This document shows positions 9,186 through 18,056 of a DNA stretch of 33,413 nt, in pieces. The stretch comes from Rubripirellula sp. (GTDB lineage Bacteria; Planctomycetota; Planctomycetia; Pirellulales; Pirellulaceae). Below the pieces are notes generated by a model. That model worked only from the letters and a program-made list of their open reading frames with translations. It made no database searches and was not told the origin of the DNA. The stretch is taken from assembly GCA_029245125.1 (NCBI GenBank), contig JAQWPZ010000009.1, positions 1-33,413 of the forward strand. The letters are read 5' to 3'. How positions within the stretch are numbered: position 1 is the stretch's first letter; the number at the start of each line of letters is the position of its first letter. The position numbers were made by a program, and so were the translations under genes.

Positions 9186-10160
9186 ATGATATCTCGACGC
9201 CACCTATTGGGCGCGACTGCGATGGTCGCTGCGGGACAAATCACAGCAAGAGCACAGATCAAACCAACTCCCATACGCCCTTTGGTGGTATCGACGTGGC
9301 GTCACGGCCTCGCGGCAAATGAGGCTGCCTGGAAAATCCTCTCCAAAGGTGGTCGCGCACTCGATGCTGTCGAGGCAGGTGTACGTGAAAGTGAATCGGA
9401 TCCCAAAGTCGGAAGTGTCGGCCTAGGCGGACTGCCAGATGCTTCGGGGCAAGTAACCCTGGACGCGTGCATCATGGATGAAAATGGTGACTGTGGATCC
9501 GTCGCCTATCTGAAAGGAATCGAAAACCCGATTTCAGTCGCCCGCATGGTGATGGAAAAAACTCCTCACGTCATGATGGTCGGGGAAGGCGCCAAGCAAT
9601 TCGCCCTCGCCAATGGATTCGAAGAGAAAGCACTTCTCACACCCGAGTCAATGAAACAATGGAAAAAGTGGAAGGCCGAGCATCCCGATGCTCTCAAACA
9701 CCGAGAAGTGAACATCGAAAACCATGACACAATTGGCATGGTTTCGATCGATGCGAAGGGAAACCTGTCAGGTGCTTGCACAACCAGCGGGCTGGCGTGG
9801 AAATTGCCCGGGCGAGTCGGTGATTCGCCAATCATTGGTGCGGGACTCTACGTCGACAATGAAGTCGGTGCTGCCAGTGCAACGGGCGTTGGGGAAGCGG
9901 TCATCCGAGCCGTTGGCAGTTTCCTGGTTGTCGAACTCATGCGGCAGGGAAACTCACCCCAAGACGCGTGCCGATTGGCAACTGAACGGGTGATCGCAAA
10001 AAACCCCGATTGGAAAGATTTCCAAGTCGGTTTCATCGCAATCGACAAACTTGGCAGGTCAGGTGGCTACTGCATTCAACCAGGATTCGACTATGCCGTG
10101 TACGACAAGCAAAAGGGCAATCGAATGGTAACGGCTCCCAGTCGCCTCTCGGCGAAATAG
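9186..10160 (+). CDS. N4-(beta-N-acetylglucosaminyl)-L-asparaginase (glycosylasparaginase)
   Basis: This 324-residue Ntn-hydrolase should cleave the bond between asparagine and N-acetylglucosamine in glycoasparagines. It carries a twin-arginine-like leader (MISRRHLLGATAMVAAG, ending near ARA-Q), so it is probably exported folded. The autocleavage site is His180-Asp181-Thr182-Ile-Gly; Thr182 becomes the N-terminal nucleophile. The following CTTSGLAWKLPGR and DNEVGAASATGVGE segments are the family's substrate pocket. AGAGGAA lies upstream of the ATG at a good distance. The last codons overlap the first unit of a 19-bp tandem repeat, so the stop codon is part of the repeat. It is followed by CutC on the same strand. 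Confidence 0.95.
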   Translation: MISRRHLLGATAMVAAGQITARAQIKPTPIRPLVVSTWRHGLAANEAAWKILSKGGRALDAVEAGVRESESDPKVGSVGLGGLPDASGQVTLDACIMDENGDCGSVAYLKGIENPISVARMVMEKTPHVMMVGEGAKQFALANGFEEKALLTPESMKQWKKWKAEHPDALKHREVNIENHDTIGMVSIDAKGNLSGACTTSGLAWKLPGRVGDSPIIGAGLYVDNEVGAASATGVGEAVIRAVGSFLVVELMRQGNSPQDACRLATERVIAKNPDWKDFQVGFIAIDKLGRSGGYCIQPGFDYAVYDKQKGNRMVTAPSRLSAK

Positions 10161-10217
10161 TCGCCTATCGGCGAAATAGTCGTCTAGCGGCGAAATAGTC
10201 GTCTAGCGGCATAGTAG
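10142..10217. repeat. 19-bp tandem repeat, four copies, overlapping a stop codon
   Basis: Units lie at 10142-10160, 10161-10179, 10180-10198 and 10199-10217 (type TCGCCTATCGGCGAAATAG). The first unit encodes the C-terminal residues and the TAG stop of the glycosylasparaginase. Units 1 and 2 contain TCGCC/GGCGA, a 5-bp stem with a 4-base loop. Unit 3 changes this to TCGTC/GGCGA, which still pairs through a G-U. Unit 4 loses the outer pairs. Confidence 0.9.
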
Positions 10218-10251
10218 CCAACCACTCATAGCCCTTCCCAAGAGCATCGCA

Positions 10252-10968
10252 TTGACTGTTAAGCTCGAAGTCTGCATCGACTCATTCGCATCGGCGGTGG
10301 CTGCCCAAAACGGGGGAGCTGATCGGCTTGAGGTTTGCGGCGCACTCACCAGCGGTGGCACGACCCCAAGCTATGGATTGGTCGAACAGTGCGTTGAAAT
10401 GCTGGATCTCCCGGTCATGATGATGATCCGACCACACGATGGTGGATTTGTCTATCAAAGCAGTGACATCGAGACGATGCTCAAGGATATCCGAGTGGCA
10501 AAGTCGATCGGTGTTCGTGGTGTTGTGTTCGGAGTGTTGACTTCGAACCGTGAAATTGATCAATCGAATTGTCGCCGACTGATGGATGCGACTGAATCTC
10601 TTGAAACGACTTTCCACCGAGCATTTGATCTTGTGCCGAATCCGCTCAACGCGTTGCACAAAATCAAAACACTCGGCTTCGATCGAGTCCTCACGTCAGG
10701 ACAGCAAACGACTGCCCGCGATGGGATCCAGTTGATTAGACAGATGACTGAAACAATCGATTCGTTGGCAATCCTGGCCGGCGCGGGAATCACTGCCGCA
10801 AACGCGAAAGAAGTCATTGCAGAAACCGGAGTTCGAGAAATCCACGCCAGTGCGAGTGTTCTTGCAGACGACCAACAAGCACACGGAAATGTCGCGTTTG
10901 GCGTTGGCCGCAGAGTCACCTGCCCCGACAAAGTCCGCGCCATCAAGGAAGCCATCGCAAAATCTTGA
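10252..10968 (+). CDS. cutC: CutC family protein
   Basis: This 238-residue TIM-barrel protein belongs to the CutC family, historically linked to copper homeostasis though its biochemical role is unsettled. The N-terminus LEVCIDSFASAVAAQNGGADRL is shared in form with the family, as are SGGTTPSYG, MIRPHDGGFVY, FHRAFDLVPNP and RVLTSGQ. The start is taken as TTG at 10252, which gives MTVKLEVCID and full family length; no strong ribosome site precedes it. It has no signal peptide and should be cytoplasmic. It lies 91 bases past the glycosylasparaginase, separated by the tandem repeat, and may share its transcript. Confidence 0.93.
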   Translation: MTVKLEVCIDSFASAVAAQNGGADRLEVCGALTSGGTTPSYGLVEQCVEMLDLPVMMMIRPHDGGFVYQSSDIETMLKDIRVAKSIGVRGVVFGVLTSNREIDQSNCRRLMDATESLETTFHRAFDLVPNPLNALHKIKTLGFDRVLTSGQQTTARDGIQLIRQMTETIDSLAILAGAGITAANAKEVIAETGVREIHASASVLADDQQAHGNVAFGVGRRVTCPDKVRAIKEAIAKS

Positions 10969-10998
10969 GGCACGATTCAAGCACAACGCTCGCGAAAT

Positions 10999-11037
10999 AA
11001 AGCCCCCAGCCTGGTAATGCTTACGCACGCTGGCTTT
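10999..11037. terminator. Possible terminator hairpin between convergent genes
   Basis: AAAGC-cccc-CAGC pairs with GCTG-GCTTT around an 18-base loop, ending in TTTT. The stem is 9 bp with a 4-base bulge. It lies about 30 bases past the cutC stop, between cutC and the convergent phosphoesterase gene. The long loop and bulge make it a weak candidate. Confidence 0.35.
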
Positions 11038-11227
11038 TCACTGCCGCTACGCCGATTGACCGCTTGCTCTTGAACATCTCACCCGAATGCCTCGCACACC
11101 GACGACCAATCACGATCCTTCCCGAACAAGTAGATTCCTGGCAACACTGCAGTGATAGAACGGCGAAGGTCTTCCAAAACGTTAGGTTATCGCAGCGATT
11201 TTGGTGTCTACCCTCACAGCATTCAGA

Positions 11228-13003
11228 TCACGGCGATACCGAAGCAGCTGGTGGAACGGCAGGGACGACTCGCACGACCGACAATTCCTGTGCTTTTCGG
11301 TTATTGACCAATAAGTTGCCGCCTTTCATCAGAGCGACGTCCTGCAACTCAATGCCGGCCTTGCCCAACCGAATCGATGCAGGTTCGAAATCGGAATCGA
11401 TCCGATAAAAGAGCTGCCCATGCGAATGGATCTGAAATTGATCTGTATCAGGCAGATACTCAAGCCCTTGAATTCCATAGGGCGATCGAAACTTCACCTG
11501 GTGGGAGCGAAGGTGGCGAAAGTCCGCATCGAATTCGACGATTCGATCACGATGCTCATCATCGAAAAATGACTCGGCCACAAAGAAATTGCCGTCGCGG
11601 TAGGCAATACCACCAGCACACACCGTAAAGTGCTGCCCAACATCATGGGATGCGATCAAACGCAGTGATTCGCAATCATAAACTTTGATCCAGTGCCGTT
11701 TGGCACCCACTTTTTTACATTCGCTTACAGCGCAGTAGACTTTGCCGTCATGCACCGTAATCCCGCCGTGATGATAGGTCAGTTTTTCGCCAACAGCGGT
11801 TTGCTTTCCCGACAGATCATATTTCACTAAGCGATTGGTGGTTTGCAAATACAAGGACTTTCCATCTGTGCCGATCCCCTGCTGAACTGACTCGGTAGGG
11901 GCCGAAATGCTTCGGATCACCTCAAAACCGAGTGCGCCCTCAACTTGTGAATTTTGCAAACGGCTGGTTTCCATCACGTACGGCAATTCGAATTGATGCT
12001 GGGCAGCATCTGGAACAATCGTCGTCTCCAACGTGAGCTTATCGAGCATCGGATTCCAGGTTCGAACTTCGATCCGCTGATCATCCGGACAAAAACGCAT
12101 GACGCGCAGCCCATTGGCTCCGTAGTCAGAAAGAACTTCATGCACCGTGTTCCCGTGATCCCCGACCGAGGCCAACCGCATCGCTTGCGTCCGACTCTGA
12201 TCGCCGCAACAAATTAGAAACAGGTTGCGGTGCTTTCGAAAACACTTCTCCCACATTTGCTGTGGTGAATTCCCTCGCTTGCCATGGCACTTCTTCCAGG
12301 TCATGCGTCCTTTTGGTGACTCGAAATAACCCTCCGGTGTTTTTGGCCGTTCCTTTGGCCCGAGCCCCATGTGAGTCGTCACTATCGCTCGCCGGCTCTC
12401 ATGCAATTGAAGCACCTCATTTGCCCAGGCAAGTACGTCGTCCGGCGCATTGCACTCTAAATGCAAGATGACAAAGTCCATACCGTGCGATGAAAACAGC
12501 TGAAAGCTATTAGCATTATTTCGCGAGGCAACAGACGATTCAGACACAATCGATTGGTAAGCACCGCCATACCAAGAAAACTGCGTGAACCGAGACTTCG
12601 GAAACGTCTGCTGAAATAACGAAGAATCACCATCCGACGTCATGTCATGATTCCCCACCGAGATGCCGTAGGGGACGCGTCCGTGCAAGCGATCCATACA
12701 TTCACGTGCAACCTGCCACTGCCCCACCTCATTACGGTCAACAATATCGCCGACATGGGTAACAAACACGATATTCTGGCGTGTGAGGTTGTTCGCGATC
12801 CAACGGGTGTACGATTGAAAAACTTCGTTGCCCCATGGAACACTCGCTAATTCGACGGGGCGATATTTCTGGGTATCGGGGATCACGACCAGACTGAAAC
12901 TACGGTCAGGGGCAGCTGGCAACTCAGCCCCCGAGAGCGCTCGGCTGAGCATTGTGCAAACAAAACCGACGGCCATCGCAGATTGATAAAGTCGATCAAA
13001 CAT
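11228..13003 (-). CDS. Secreted metallophosphoesterase with C-terminal propeller-like region
   Basis: This 591-residue protein has a calcineurin-type phosphoesterase domain in about residues 35-330. Metal-binding motifs are Asp43 (IPDTQ), Gly85-Asp86-Ile-Val-Asp89, Gly117-Asn-His-Asp120, His181 and Thr-His211. The remainder (about 350-591) shows propeller-like repeats, such as GTDGKSLYLQTTNRLVKYDL and GGITVHDGKVYCAVSECK. The ATG at 13003 gives a hydrophobic signal sequence (residues about 8-26, cut near LSG-A); a TTG at 13048 would only add 15 residues. No good ribosome site is visible. It converges on cutC and diverges from the RidA-esterase gene across 272 bases. Substrate unknown; exported phosphodiesterases of this build act on phosphate esters outside the cytoplasm. 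Confidence 0.88.
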   Translation of the reverse strand: MFDRLYQSAMAVGFVCTMLSRALSGAELPAAPDRSFSLVVIPDTQKYRPVELASVPWGNEVFQSYTRWIANNLTRQNIVFVTHVGDIVDRNEVGQWQVARECMDRLHGRVPYGISVGNHDMTSDGDSSLFQQTFPKSRFTQFSWYGGAYQSIVSESSVASRNNANSFQLFSSHGMDFVILHLECNAPDDVLAWANEVLQLHESRRAIVTTHMGLGPKERPKTPEGYFESPKGRMTWKKCHGKRGNSPQQMWEKCFRKHRNLFLICCGDQSRTQAMRLASVGDHGNTVHEVLSDYGANGLRVMRFCPDDQRIEVRTWNPMLDKLTLETTIVPDAAQHQFELPYVMETSRLQNSQVEGALGFEVIRSISAPTESVQQGIGTDGKSLYLQTTNRLVKYDLSGKQTAVGEKLTYHHGGITVHDGKVYCAVSECKKVGAKRHWIKVYDCESLRLIASHDVGQHFTVCAGGIAYRDGNFFVAESFFDDEHRDRIVEFDADFRHLRSHQVKFRSPYGIQGLEYLPDTDQFQIHSHGQLFYRIDSDFEPASIRLGKAGIELQDVALMKGGNLLVNNRKAQELSVVRVVPAVPPAASVSP

Positions 13004-13275
13004 GACTGTTGAATGGAATCGAGGAAAGAACAAACGTATTGCCAACAAAACGAGACATAGCAGCGTGCATCTTACCCGCTGCTTTGCTCCGCCTTAGACG
13101 CAAACCCTATTGCCAGACAAAGCTTGACAGAATGACGCATTCCTACCCGATCAGTATTCGCTGGAACCGCCCGCTTCAACGGCATCGTCGCACGACTTCG
13201 ATTTCGACCAAATCATTGAATAGAATGACGGCATCTTCATCTCTGTTTCTTCAATTGCAACGGACGAGACCCCGA

Positions 13276-15273
13276 ATGCCCCCGTTCATGTTACTTATCC
13301 GATGCACGCTGTTTTTATTGATCGCCCACTCGGTGGTAGGGGCTGACCCCAAAAGCAAAATCCAACGTTACGGTGACAGCCTTGCCAATACCGTGGTGAC
13401 GGTGAATGACTCGGATCTCGCACACACCCACCAACTATTACCCACCGAACTCGAGCTGCCAGAAGCGGAGCAGATCAAGGAGGTCTTTCGGCAACTGGGC
13501 AACACGATCCAAGCCTGTGGTTCCTCCGCTGACGATTTGATCCAAGTCAACTTGTATGTGGCCAGTCCGAAAGCTGCCGTGGCTGCGCACAAGTACCTAA
13601 CCCACTCGATTCCACCACAAGTCCGCCCAGCCGTTACAACGGTGGAAACGTCCCTGCCAGGAGACGCATCATTCGGCATGGACGCAATTTTTGCGGTTCG
13701 CCAACCAAACGAGCTTGCGAAAACGCAGGAGCTTCCGAACTCCGGCCAGGCGTTGAATTCCTCTTTACCAATTTCGCAGGTTCGAATCCTACCTCAAGGA
13801 GATGTCGTCTATGTCTCCGGACAAGCAAAGCCTGGCAGATTAGCGACGGCGACTCGGGGGACCCTGGAGGGCTTGCAGCAAACACTCGATCACCTCAATC
13901 TTCGACGAACGGACATCGTTCGTGTGAAATGCTTCTTGCAACCGATGACACAGGTCGAGGTCGTCAATCGTGAATTGATCCGTTTCTTCGAGGGTGATTC
14001 TTTACCGGCGGTCTCCCATGTCGAGTGGATTGGTGGCGAATCGCGGCCGATTGAGATTGAATTGGTCGTTGCTGCATCCGCCCTCAAAACGTCGGCCACA
14101 GTCTCCTTTAACACCCCGCCAGGCATGAAGGCATCAGCTGTTTTCAGCCGAGTTGCGCGGATCCATGGCAATCATCGCATCTACGTTTCGGCGTTGGTCT
14201 CTGATGCAGCCAGCGAGGAAGGCGAGCAAGTCCAATCGATTTTCGAACAACTGATTCGGTGTCTAAAACCAGCCCGATCAAATCTTCGTCATCTGGCGAA
14301 AGCAGACTACTACGTGACCTCTGCGTCCAGCAGCAATGCATTGAATCAAATTCGCCCGCTCTACTACGATCCAACTCGGCCACCGGCTGCATCCAAAGCG
14401 ATGGTTCGCGGCATTGGCCATGGGGACCGCTCTGTCTCGATTGCTATGATTGGCTCGATCGAAGAACGTCCTGTTTCTGTCCTGCAACCCTTGGCGCAAG
14501 AACTGCATCCCGACCAAAGGATTCCCTACAAGACGGTGGCTGAGCAGAAACTCCATCTCCATACATTCGAGCCGCCCGGGTACCAACCCAGCGACCAACG
14601 TGCGGTATTTCTGGCAATTCATGGAGGTGGTTGGACAGGTGGGCGAACAGAGGATTTTTATCCTTTGGCCGCGAACTTTGCTTCACAAGGAATGCTTGGA
14701 ATCAGCTTGGAGTATCGCCTCGCCAACGCCAATCGTGGAACGACGGTTTTCGATTGCGTACAAGATGCCCGGAGTGCAGTTCGATGGATTCGTCAAAATG
14801 CAGATCGTTTGGGAGTCGACCCAACGAAGATCGTGGTGATGGGAGGCTCTGCCGGAGGCCACCTCGCCCTTTCGACCGCACTCTTTGAAGAGGTCAACGA
14901 CGCCAAAGACAATCTTTCTGTTTCTGCTGCACCGAATTGCTTGCTCATGATGTACCCCGTAATTGACACGTCGGCAAACGGTTACGGGCAAGCAAAGATT
15001 GGCAAGCAATGGCAACAACTTTCGCCATTACATCGGGTCAAAGCCGGCCTGCCACCTGCCCTATTTTTCCACGGGACCGCAGATTCGGTTACGCCATTTC
15101 GAGGGATGCAAATGTTTCAGAAAAAATCCGCCGATGCTGGCAACCTGAGCGAGCTCATCATCCACCCTGGCGGACGGCATGGCTACATCATCTTCAATCG
15201 TGCTGAATATGATTCAGCTCTTGAGCAGATGCGACAATTCATGATCGAACACACAATGATCGATCCCGAATAA
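13276..15273 (+). CDS. Secreted fusion of three RidA-like domains and an alpha/beta-hydrolase (esterase)
   Basis: The 665-residue product starts with a signal peptide (MPPFMLLIRCTLFLLIAHSV, cut near VGA-D). RidA/YjgF-like domains follow at about 29-140, 164-268 and 289-397. The first and third keep the arginine of the RidA imine/enamine pocket (Arg117 in VRPAV, Arg368 in TRPPAA); the second has Leu (SLPAV). The last part (about 410-665) is an esterase of the HSL/acetylxylan-esterase-like type: oxyanion motif His449-Gly-Gly-Gly-Trp, nucleophile Ser525 in GGSAGG, Asp603 in HGTADSVTP and His635 in GGRHGY. All catalytic residues are present. The start is the ATG preceding the signal peptide with GGACGAG upstream; an ATG at 13225 is possible. 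A longer reading to 13009 adds unlikely sequence. It may remove acyl groups from polysaccharides, but that is inferred. Confidence 0.9.
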   Translation: MPPFMLLIRCTLFLLIAHSVVGADPKSKIQRYGDSLANTVVTVNDSDLAHTHQLLPTELELPEAEQIKEVFRQLGNTIQACGSSADDLIQVNLYVASPKAAVAAHKYLTHSIPPQVRPAVTTVETSLPGDASFGMDAIFAVRQPNELAKTQELPNSGQALNSSLPISQVRILPQGDVVYVSGQAKPGRLATATRGTLEGLQQTLDHLNLRRTDIVRVKCFLQPMTQVEVVNRELIRFFEGDSLPAVSHVEWIGGESRPIEIELVVAASALKTSATVSFNTPPGMKASAVFSRVARIHGNHRIYVSALVSDAASEEGEQVQSIFEQLIRCLKPARSNLRHLAKADYYVTSASSSNALNQIRPLYYDPTRPPAASKAMVRGIGHGDRSVSIAMIGSIEERPVSVLQPLAQELHPDQRIPYKTVAEQKLHLHTFEPPGYQPSDQRAVFLAIHGGGWTGGRTEDFYPLAANFASQGMLGISLEYRLANANRGTTVFDCVQDARSAVRWIRQNADRLGVDPTKIVVMGGSAGGHLALSTALFEEVNDAKDNLSVSAAPNCLLMMYPVIDTSANGYGQAKIGKQWQQLSPLHRVKAGLPPALFFHGTADSVTPFRGMQMFQKKSADAGNLSELIIHPGGRHGYIIFNRAEYDSALEQMRQFMIEHTMIDPE

Positions 15274-15382
15274 TGCAAATGGTGCAAGCGAGGCATCTCC
15301 GCATGATTGGTTGAATCACACTCGCGATGGAGAATGACGGCAGTCGCCCGCAAACAGGCGCTTTTCATTCCTGTGTCCCGCG

Positions 15383-15793
15383 CTAGGATGCCCGCGATGC
15401 ATTTGTCTGGTAACGTTTGCGAATTTTGATCCCCAGAAAAATGATGACCGCGACGACACTCCCTTTCCCAATCGCAGAACCCAATGCTTGAAAGAAGCGA
15501 CTCGAACGCTCATTCCGTTCTCTGCGAGCTGTCTCCGCTCTAAACTCGGATTCACTTACTAGCTGCCGCTCGTCTAGCAACGCTTCCGTCGGCTGAAGAC
15601 CATCTTCGAAGCCGACACGATAAGCATCCCCCAGGGTCCCCACGACGGTTCCCATCCGGTACCCCTCACCATCACGCACCCGAACTTGCTCTCCCACACC
15701 GACAGCAGAGACAAGCTGAAGGTTTGTAATCAGGAGTCCAATTAAAATCACCCATCGTGCTGGCCCGACCAATTTGGGATGAGGATTTCGCAT
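15383..15793 (-). CDS. Small exported or membrane protein with SH3/Tudor-like segment, unknown function
   Basis: This 136-residue protein is not recognised as a named family. It begins with a hydrophobic signal (WVILIGLLITNLQLVSAVG). Residues about 31-75 (VGEQVRVRDGEGYRMGTVVG and YRVGFEDG) read like a small SH3/Tudor-type beta barrel. A charged stretch ETARRERNERSSR and a second hydrophobic helix (GSVVAVIIFLGIKI) with a basic tail follow. GAGAGGT lies about 8 bases before the ATG, supporting the start. It converges with the RidA-esterase gene and has no obvious operon partner. Confidence 0.7.
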   Translation of the reverse strand: MRNPHPKLVGPARWVILIGLLITNLQLVSAVGVGEQVRVRDGEGYRMGTVVGTLGDAYRVGFEDGLQPTEALLDERQLVSESEFRAETARRERNERSSRFFQALGSAIGKGSVVAVIIFLGIKIRKRYQTNASRAS

Positions 15794-16608
15794 CGTGACC
15801 TCTCAGAATTTTTGGTGGTTGGCGGCAAAGAACGCCATCCCTTTCCCCAGAAAAAAGCAGCAGGAATTCCCGTCACCTGATCCCGAAGAATGGACGAATT
15901 CTGAACACCATTATTAGCATTTCTGAACAAGCATTGTGGCCCGGGGAACAAGACAGTGGACAAAACCCACCTTCCAAGCAGTCAACTGACAATGCGGATG
16001 GTGCCAGCGGATACCCTCACGACGCCACGATTACCAGCATTCTGATTGCGTTGTGCCACAGCAACCAAAGCCCCCCAGAATTCCCAATAAGCCATTCGGT
16101 GGGCATTAAAACCTTACCTCCGAAACGAGTGGCTGAACTTCAAAACAAGCGGGATTCTCGGGGCGAATGACGAATCGATGGTGCTGTGTTCCAGAATATC
16201 GGACCGAAAGTCGGATTGTGTCCCCTGGTGTCACACCCGGATGTCACACACCCGGATGTCACACCCGAATGTCGCGTGAAGATCCAAGTTTTTCGTTTCT
16301 GCAAATTCCTCCCACCGCACGCTCGGATTTCTGTGTGCGGGCAAGTGAAATTTGAACGATCAGCTATCGCTACCTCTTGTTGACTCCCCCCTTCAGCCAA
16401 CCCCATCGACGCTAGAGATCCATGCTGACGGGAAAGCTGCTGGTCGGTGCCCGACGAGACCAAGCCCCACGGCATTCAGGAATGCGAGAATCGAGAATCT
16501 ACCACGCGTCCCCCACTGTATCTTCTGTGGTCGGTGAGGCGTTGAATTAGACTCTAGCGACAGATCGAGAGTTCTTTTCGCCGGTCCGACTTGCCAGGTT
16601 CCACCTCC
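15794..16608. other. Intergenic region, 815 bp, upstream of a sulfatase pair
   Basis: No convincing gene was found. The several short frames have no ribosome site and no protein-like composition. The only clear structure is the tandem repeat at 16230-16270. The region must contain the promoter of the two plus-strand sulfatases and that of the small minus-strand gene, but no consensus elements were recognised. Confidence 0.6.
16230..16270. repeat. 13-15 bp tandem repeat, three copies
   Basis: GTCACACCCGGAT (16230-16242), GTCACACACCCGGAT (16243-16257, with a 2-base CA insertion) and GTCACACCCGAAT (16258-16270). Unlike the other arrays in the window it lies upstream of a gene, about 340 bases before the sulfatase start. 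Confidence 0.85.
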
Positions 16609-18042
16609 ATGAATCGTGTTCAATCCACATTCGCATTCTTGGGGATGCTGCTTGCGATCTGGCCATCGTTTACCAAAGCTGAACAGCCGAACGTACTGTT
16701 AATCGCGATTGATGACTTGAACAATTGGGTTGGCTGCTTGGGTGGGCATCCACAAGCTCAGTCACCCAATATTGATCGGCTTGCTGAACGCGGCACACTC
16801 TTTACTAACGCGCATTGCCAGGCACCAATCTGCAATCCGTCGCGGACCAGCATCATGTATGGCGTGCGGCCTTCAACCAGCGGCGTATATATGAATTCGC
16901 CGTATCCGTGGACGGTCAAAGCGATGCAGGAACAGGTGACACTGCCACGCCATTTCGCGGCGAATGGTTACAAGACTTATACGGCGGGAAAAATCTATCA
17001 TGGTTCGGGACTGCCCCCCGGCGATTTTGACGAAGTCGGCCCACGCCCGGGACAGCGTCAGAAAATCGACCAGCGTTTAATTCCTGAAACGTCGGATGGG
17101 GCAAAAAGACTTTGGGATTTTGGCGGCCAAGCTTATCAAGAAGAACTGTTCCAGGATTATGTTGATGCATCTTGGGCAATGGATGTCATCAGCAAGAACC
17201 ATAAGAAACCTTTTTTCGTCGCTGTCGGCTTCTATCGACCTCATGTTCCTTTCTATTCACCGACTCGTGTCTTCAATCAAATCCCCACAGATCAGATTGA
17301 ACTCCCGCGAATAAAAGCTGGCGACCGGGACGATCTTCCCAGCATTACCACCAGCCTTACCAAAGCTCACGCCGCGCCTAGTCACTCCTGGTTTGTCGAA
17401 AGCGGACGCTGGCAGGAAGCGGTTCAATCCTATCTAGCATGTGTTCGCTGGACGGACGAACAAGTCGGCCGTGTCCTGCAAGCCTTGGCAGACAGTCCGC
17501 ACACTGACAACACAATCGTCATTCTGTATTCCGACCATGGATTTTTCTTGGGCGAAAAGGAACGTTGGGCGAAACAGTCACTATGGGAACAAGCGACTCG
17601 TGTCCCCTTCATCATTTGGGCGCCAGGAATGGACCAGGGCAAGCCATGCAAGCGTCCAGTCGAACTACTATCGATCTATCCAACCTTGATCGAATTGTGT
17701 GGGTTGCCGGCACGAGACGACCTCGAAGGCATCAGCCTGAAACCACTGTTGATCAATCCAGCCAAAGCGTGGCCCCATGTCGCGCTGACGACGTTTGGCA
17801 AACAGAACCATGCCGCTCGCAGTGAAACCCATCGCTACATTCGGTACAGCGATGGCAGCGAAGAACTCTATGACTTACAAACTGACCCAAATGAATGGAA
17901 CAACTTGGCCAGTGACAAATCATTGGCCAACATCAAATCGGCATTGGCAAAATCGTTTCCTAAAACAAATGCAGATCCCGCCAAAGACATTGCCGGCAAA
18001 CGTAAGAAATCAAACGGCAACCGACGCAAAAACACAAAATAA
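16609..18042 (+). CDS. Secreted sulfatase, iduronate-2-sulfatase-like
   Basis: This 477-residue exported sulfatase has a signal peptide ending near TKA-E. Asp35-Asp36 bind the metal, and Cys75 starts the signature C-N-P-S-R, where it is converted to formylglycine. GKIYHGSG and SDHGFFLGE match the iduronate-2-sulfatase-like group, as in the sulfatase at 5774-7249. The last 20 or so residues are lysine/asparagine-rich. The ATG at 16609 is chosen because it directly precedes the signal peptide, with AGG about 12 bases upstream; a TTG at 16591 would add six residues. It is the first of two adjacent sulfatases, with only 14 bases before the next, so they are almost certainly co-transcribed. Confidence 0.95.
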   Translation: MNRVQSTFAFLGMLLAIWPSFTKAEQPNVLLIAIDDLNNWVGCLGGHPQAQSPNIDRLAERGTLFTNAHCQAPICNPSRTSIMYGVRPSTSGVYMNSPYPWTVKAMQEQVTLPRHFAANGYKTYTAGKIYHGSGLPPGDFDEVGPRPGQRQKIDQRLIPETSDGAKRLWDFGGQAYQEELFQDYVDASWAMDVISKNHKKPFFVAVGFYRPHVPFYSPTRVFNQIPTDQIELPRIKAGDRDDLPSITTSLTKAHAAPSHSWFVESGRWQEAVQSYLACVRWTDEQVGRVLQALADSPHTDNTIVILYSDHGFFLGEKERWAKQSLWEQATRVPFIIWAPGMDQGKPCKRPVELLSIYPTLIELCGLPARDDLEGISLKPLLINPAKAWPHVALTTFGKQNHAARSETHRYIRYSDGSEELYDLQTDPNEWNNLASDKSLANIKSALAKSFPKTNADPAKDIAGKRKKSNGNRRKNTK

Positions 18043-18056
18043 AAAAGCAACCCCTC

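Noticed and set aside
13009-13275. N-terminal extension of the RidA-esterase gene
   Set aside because: It would bury the signal peptide 90 residues inside the protein and overlap the promoter region and start of the divergent phosphoesterase gene.
15347-15364. Terminator between the RidA-esterase and the small membrane gene
   Set aside because: Only a 4-bp CGCC/GGCG stem with an 8-base loop precedes TTTT, too weak to call.
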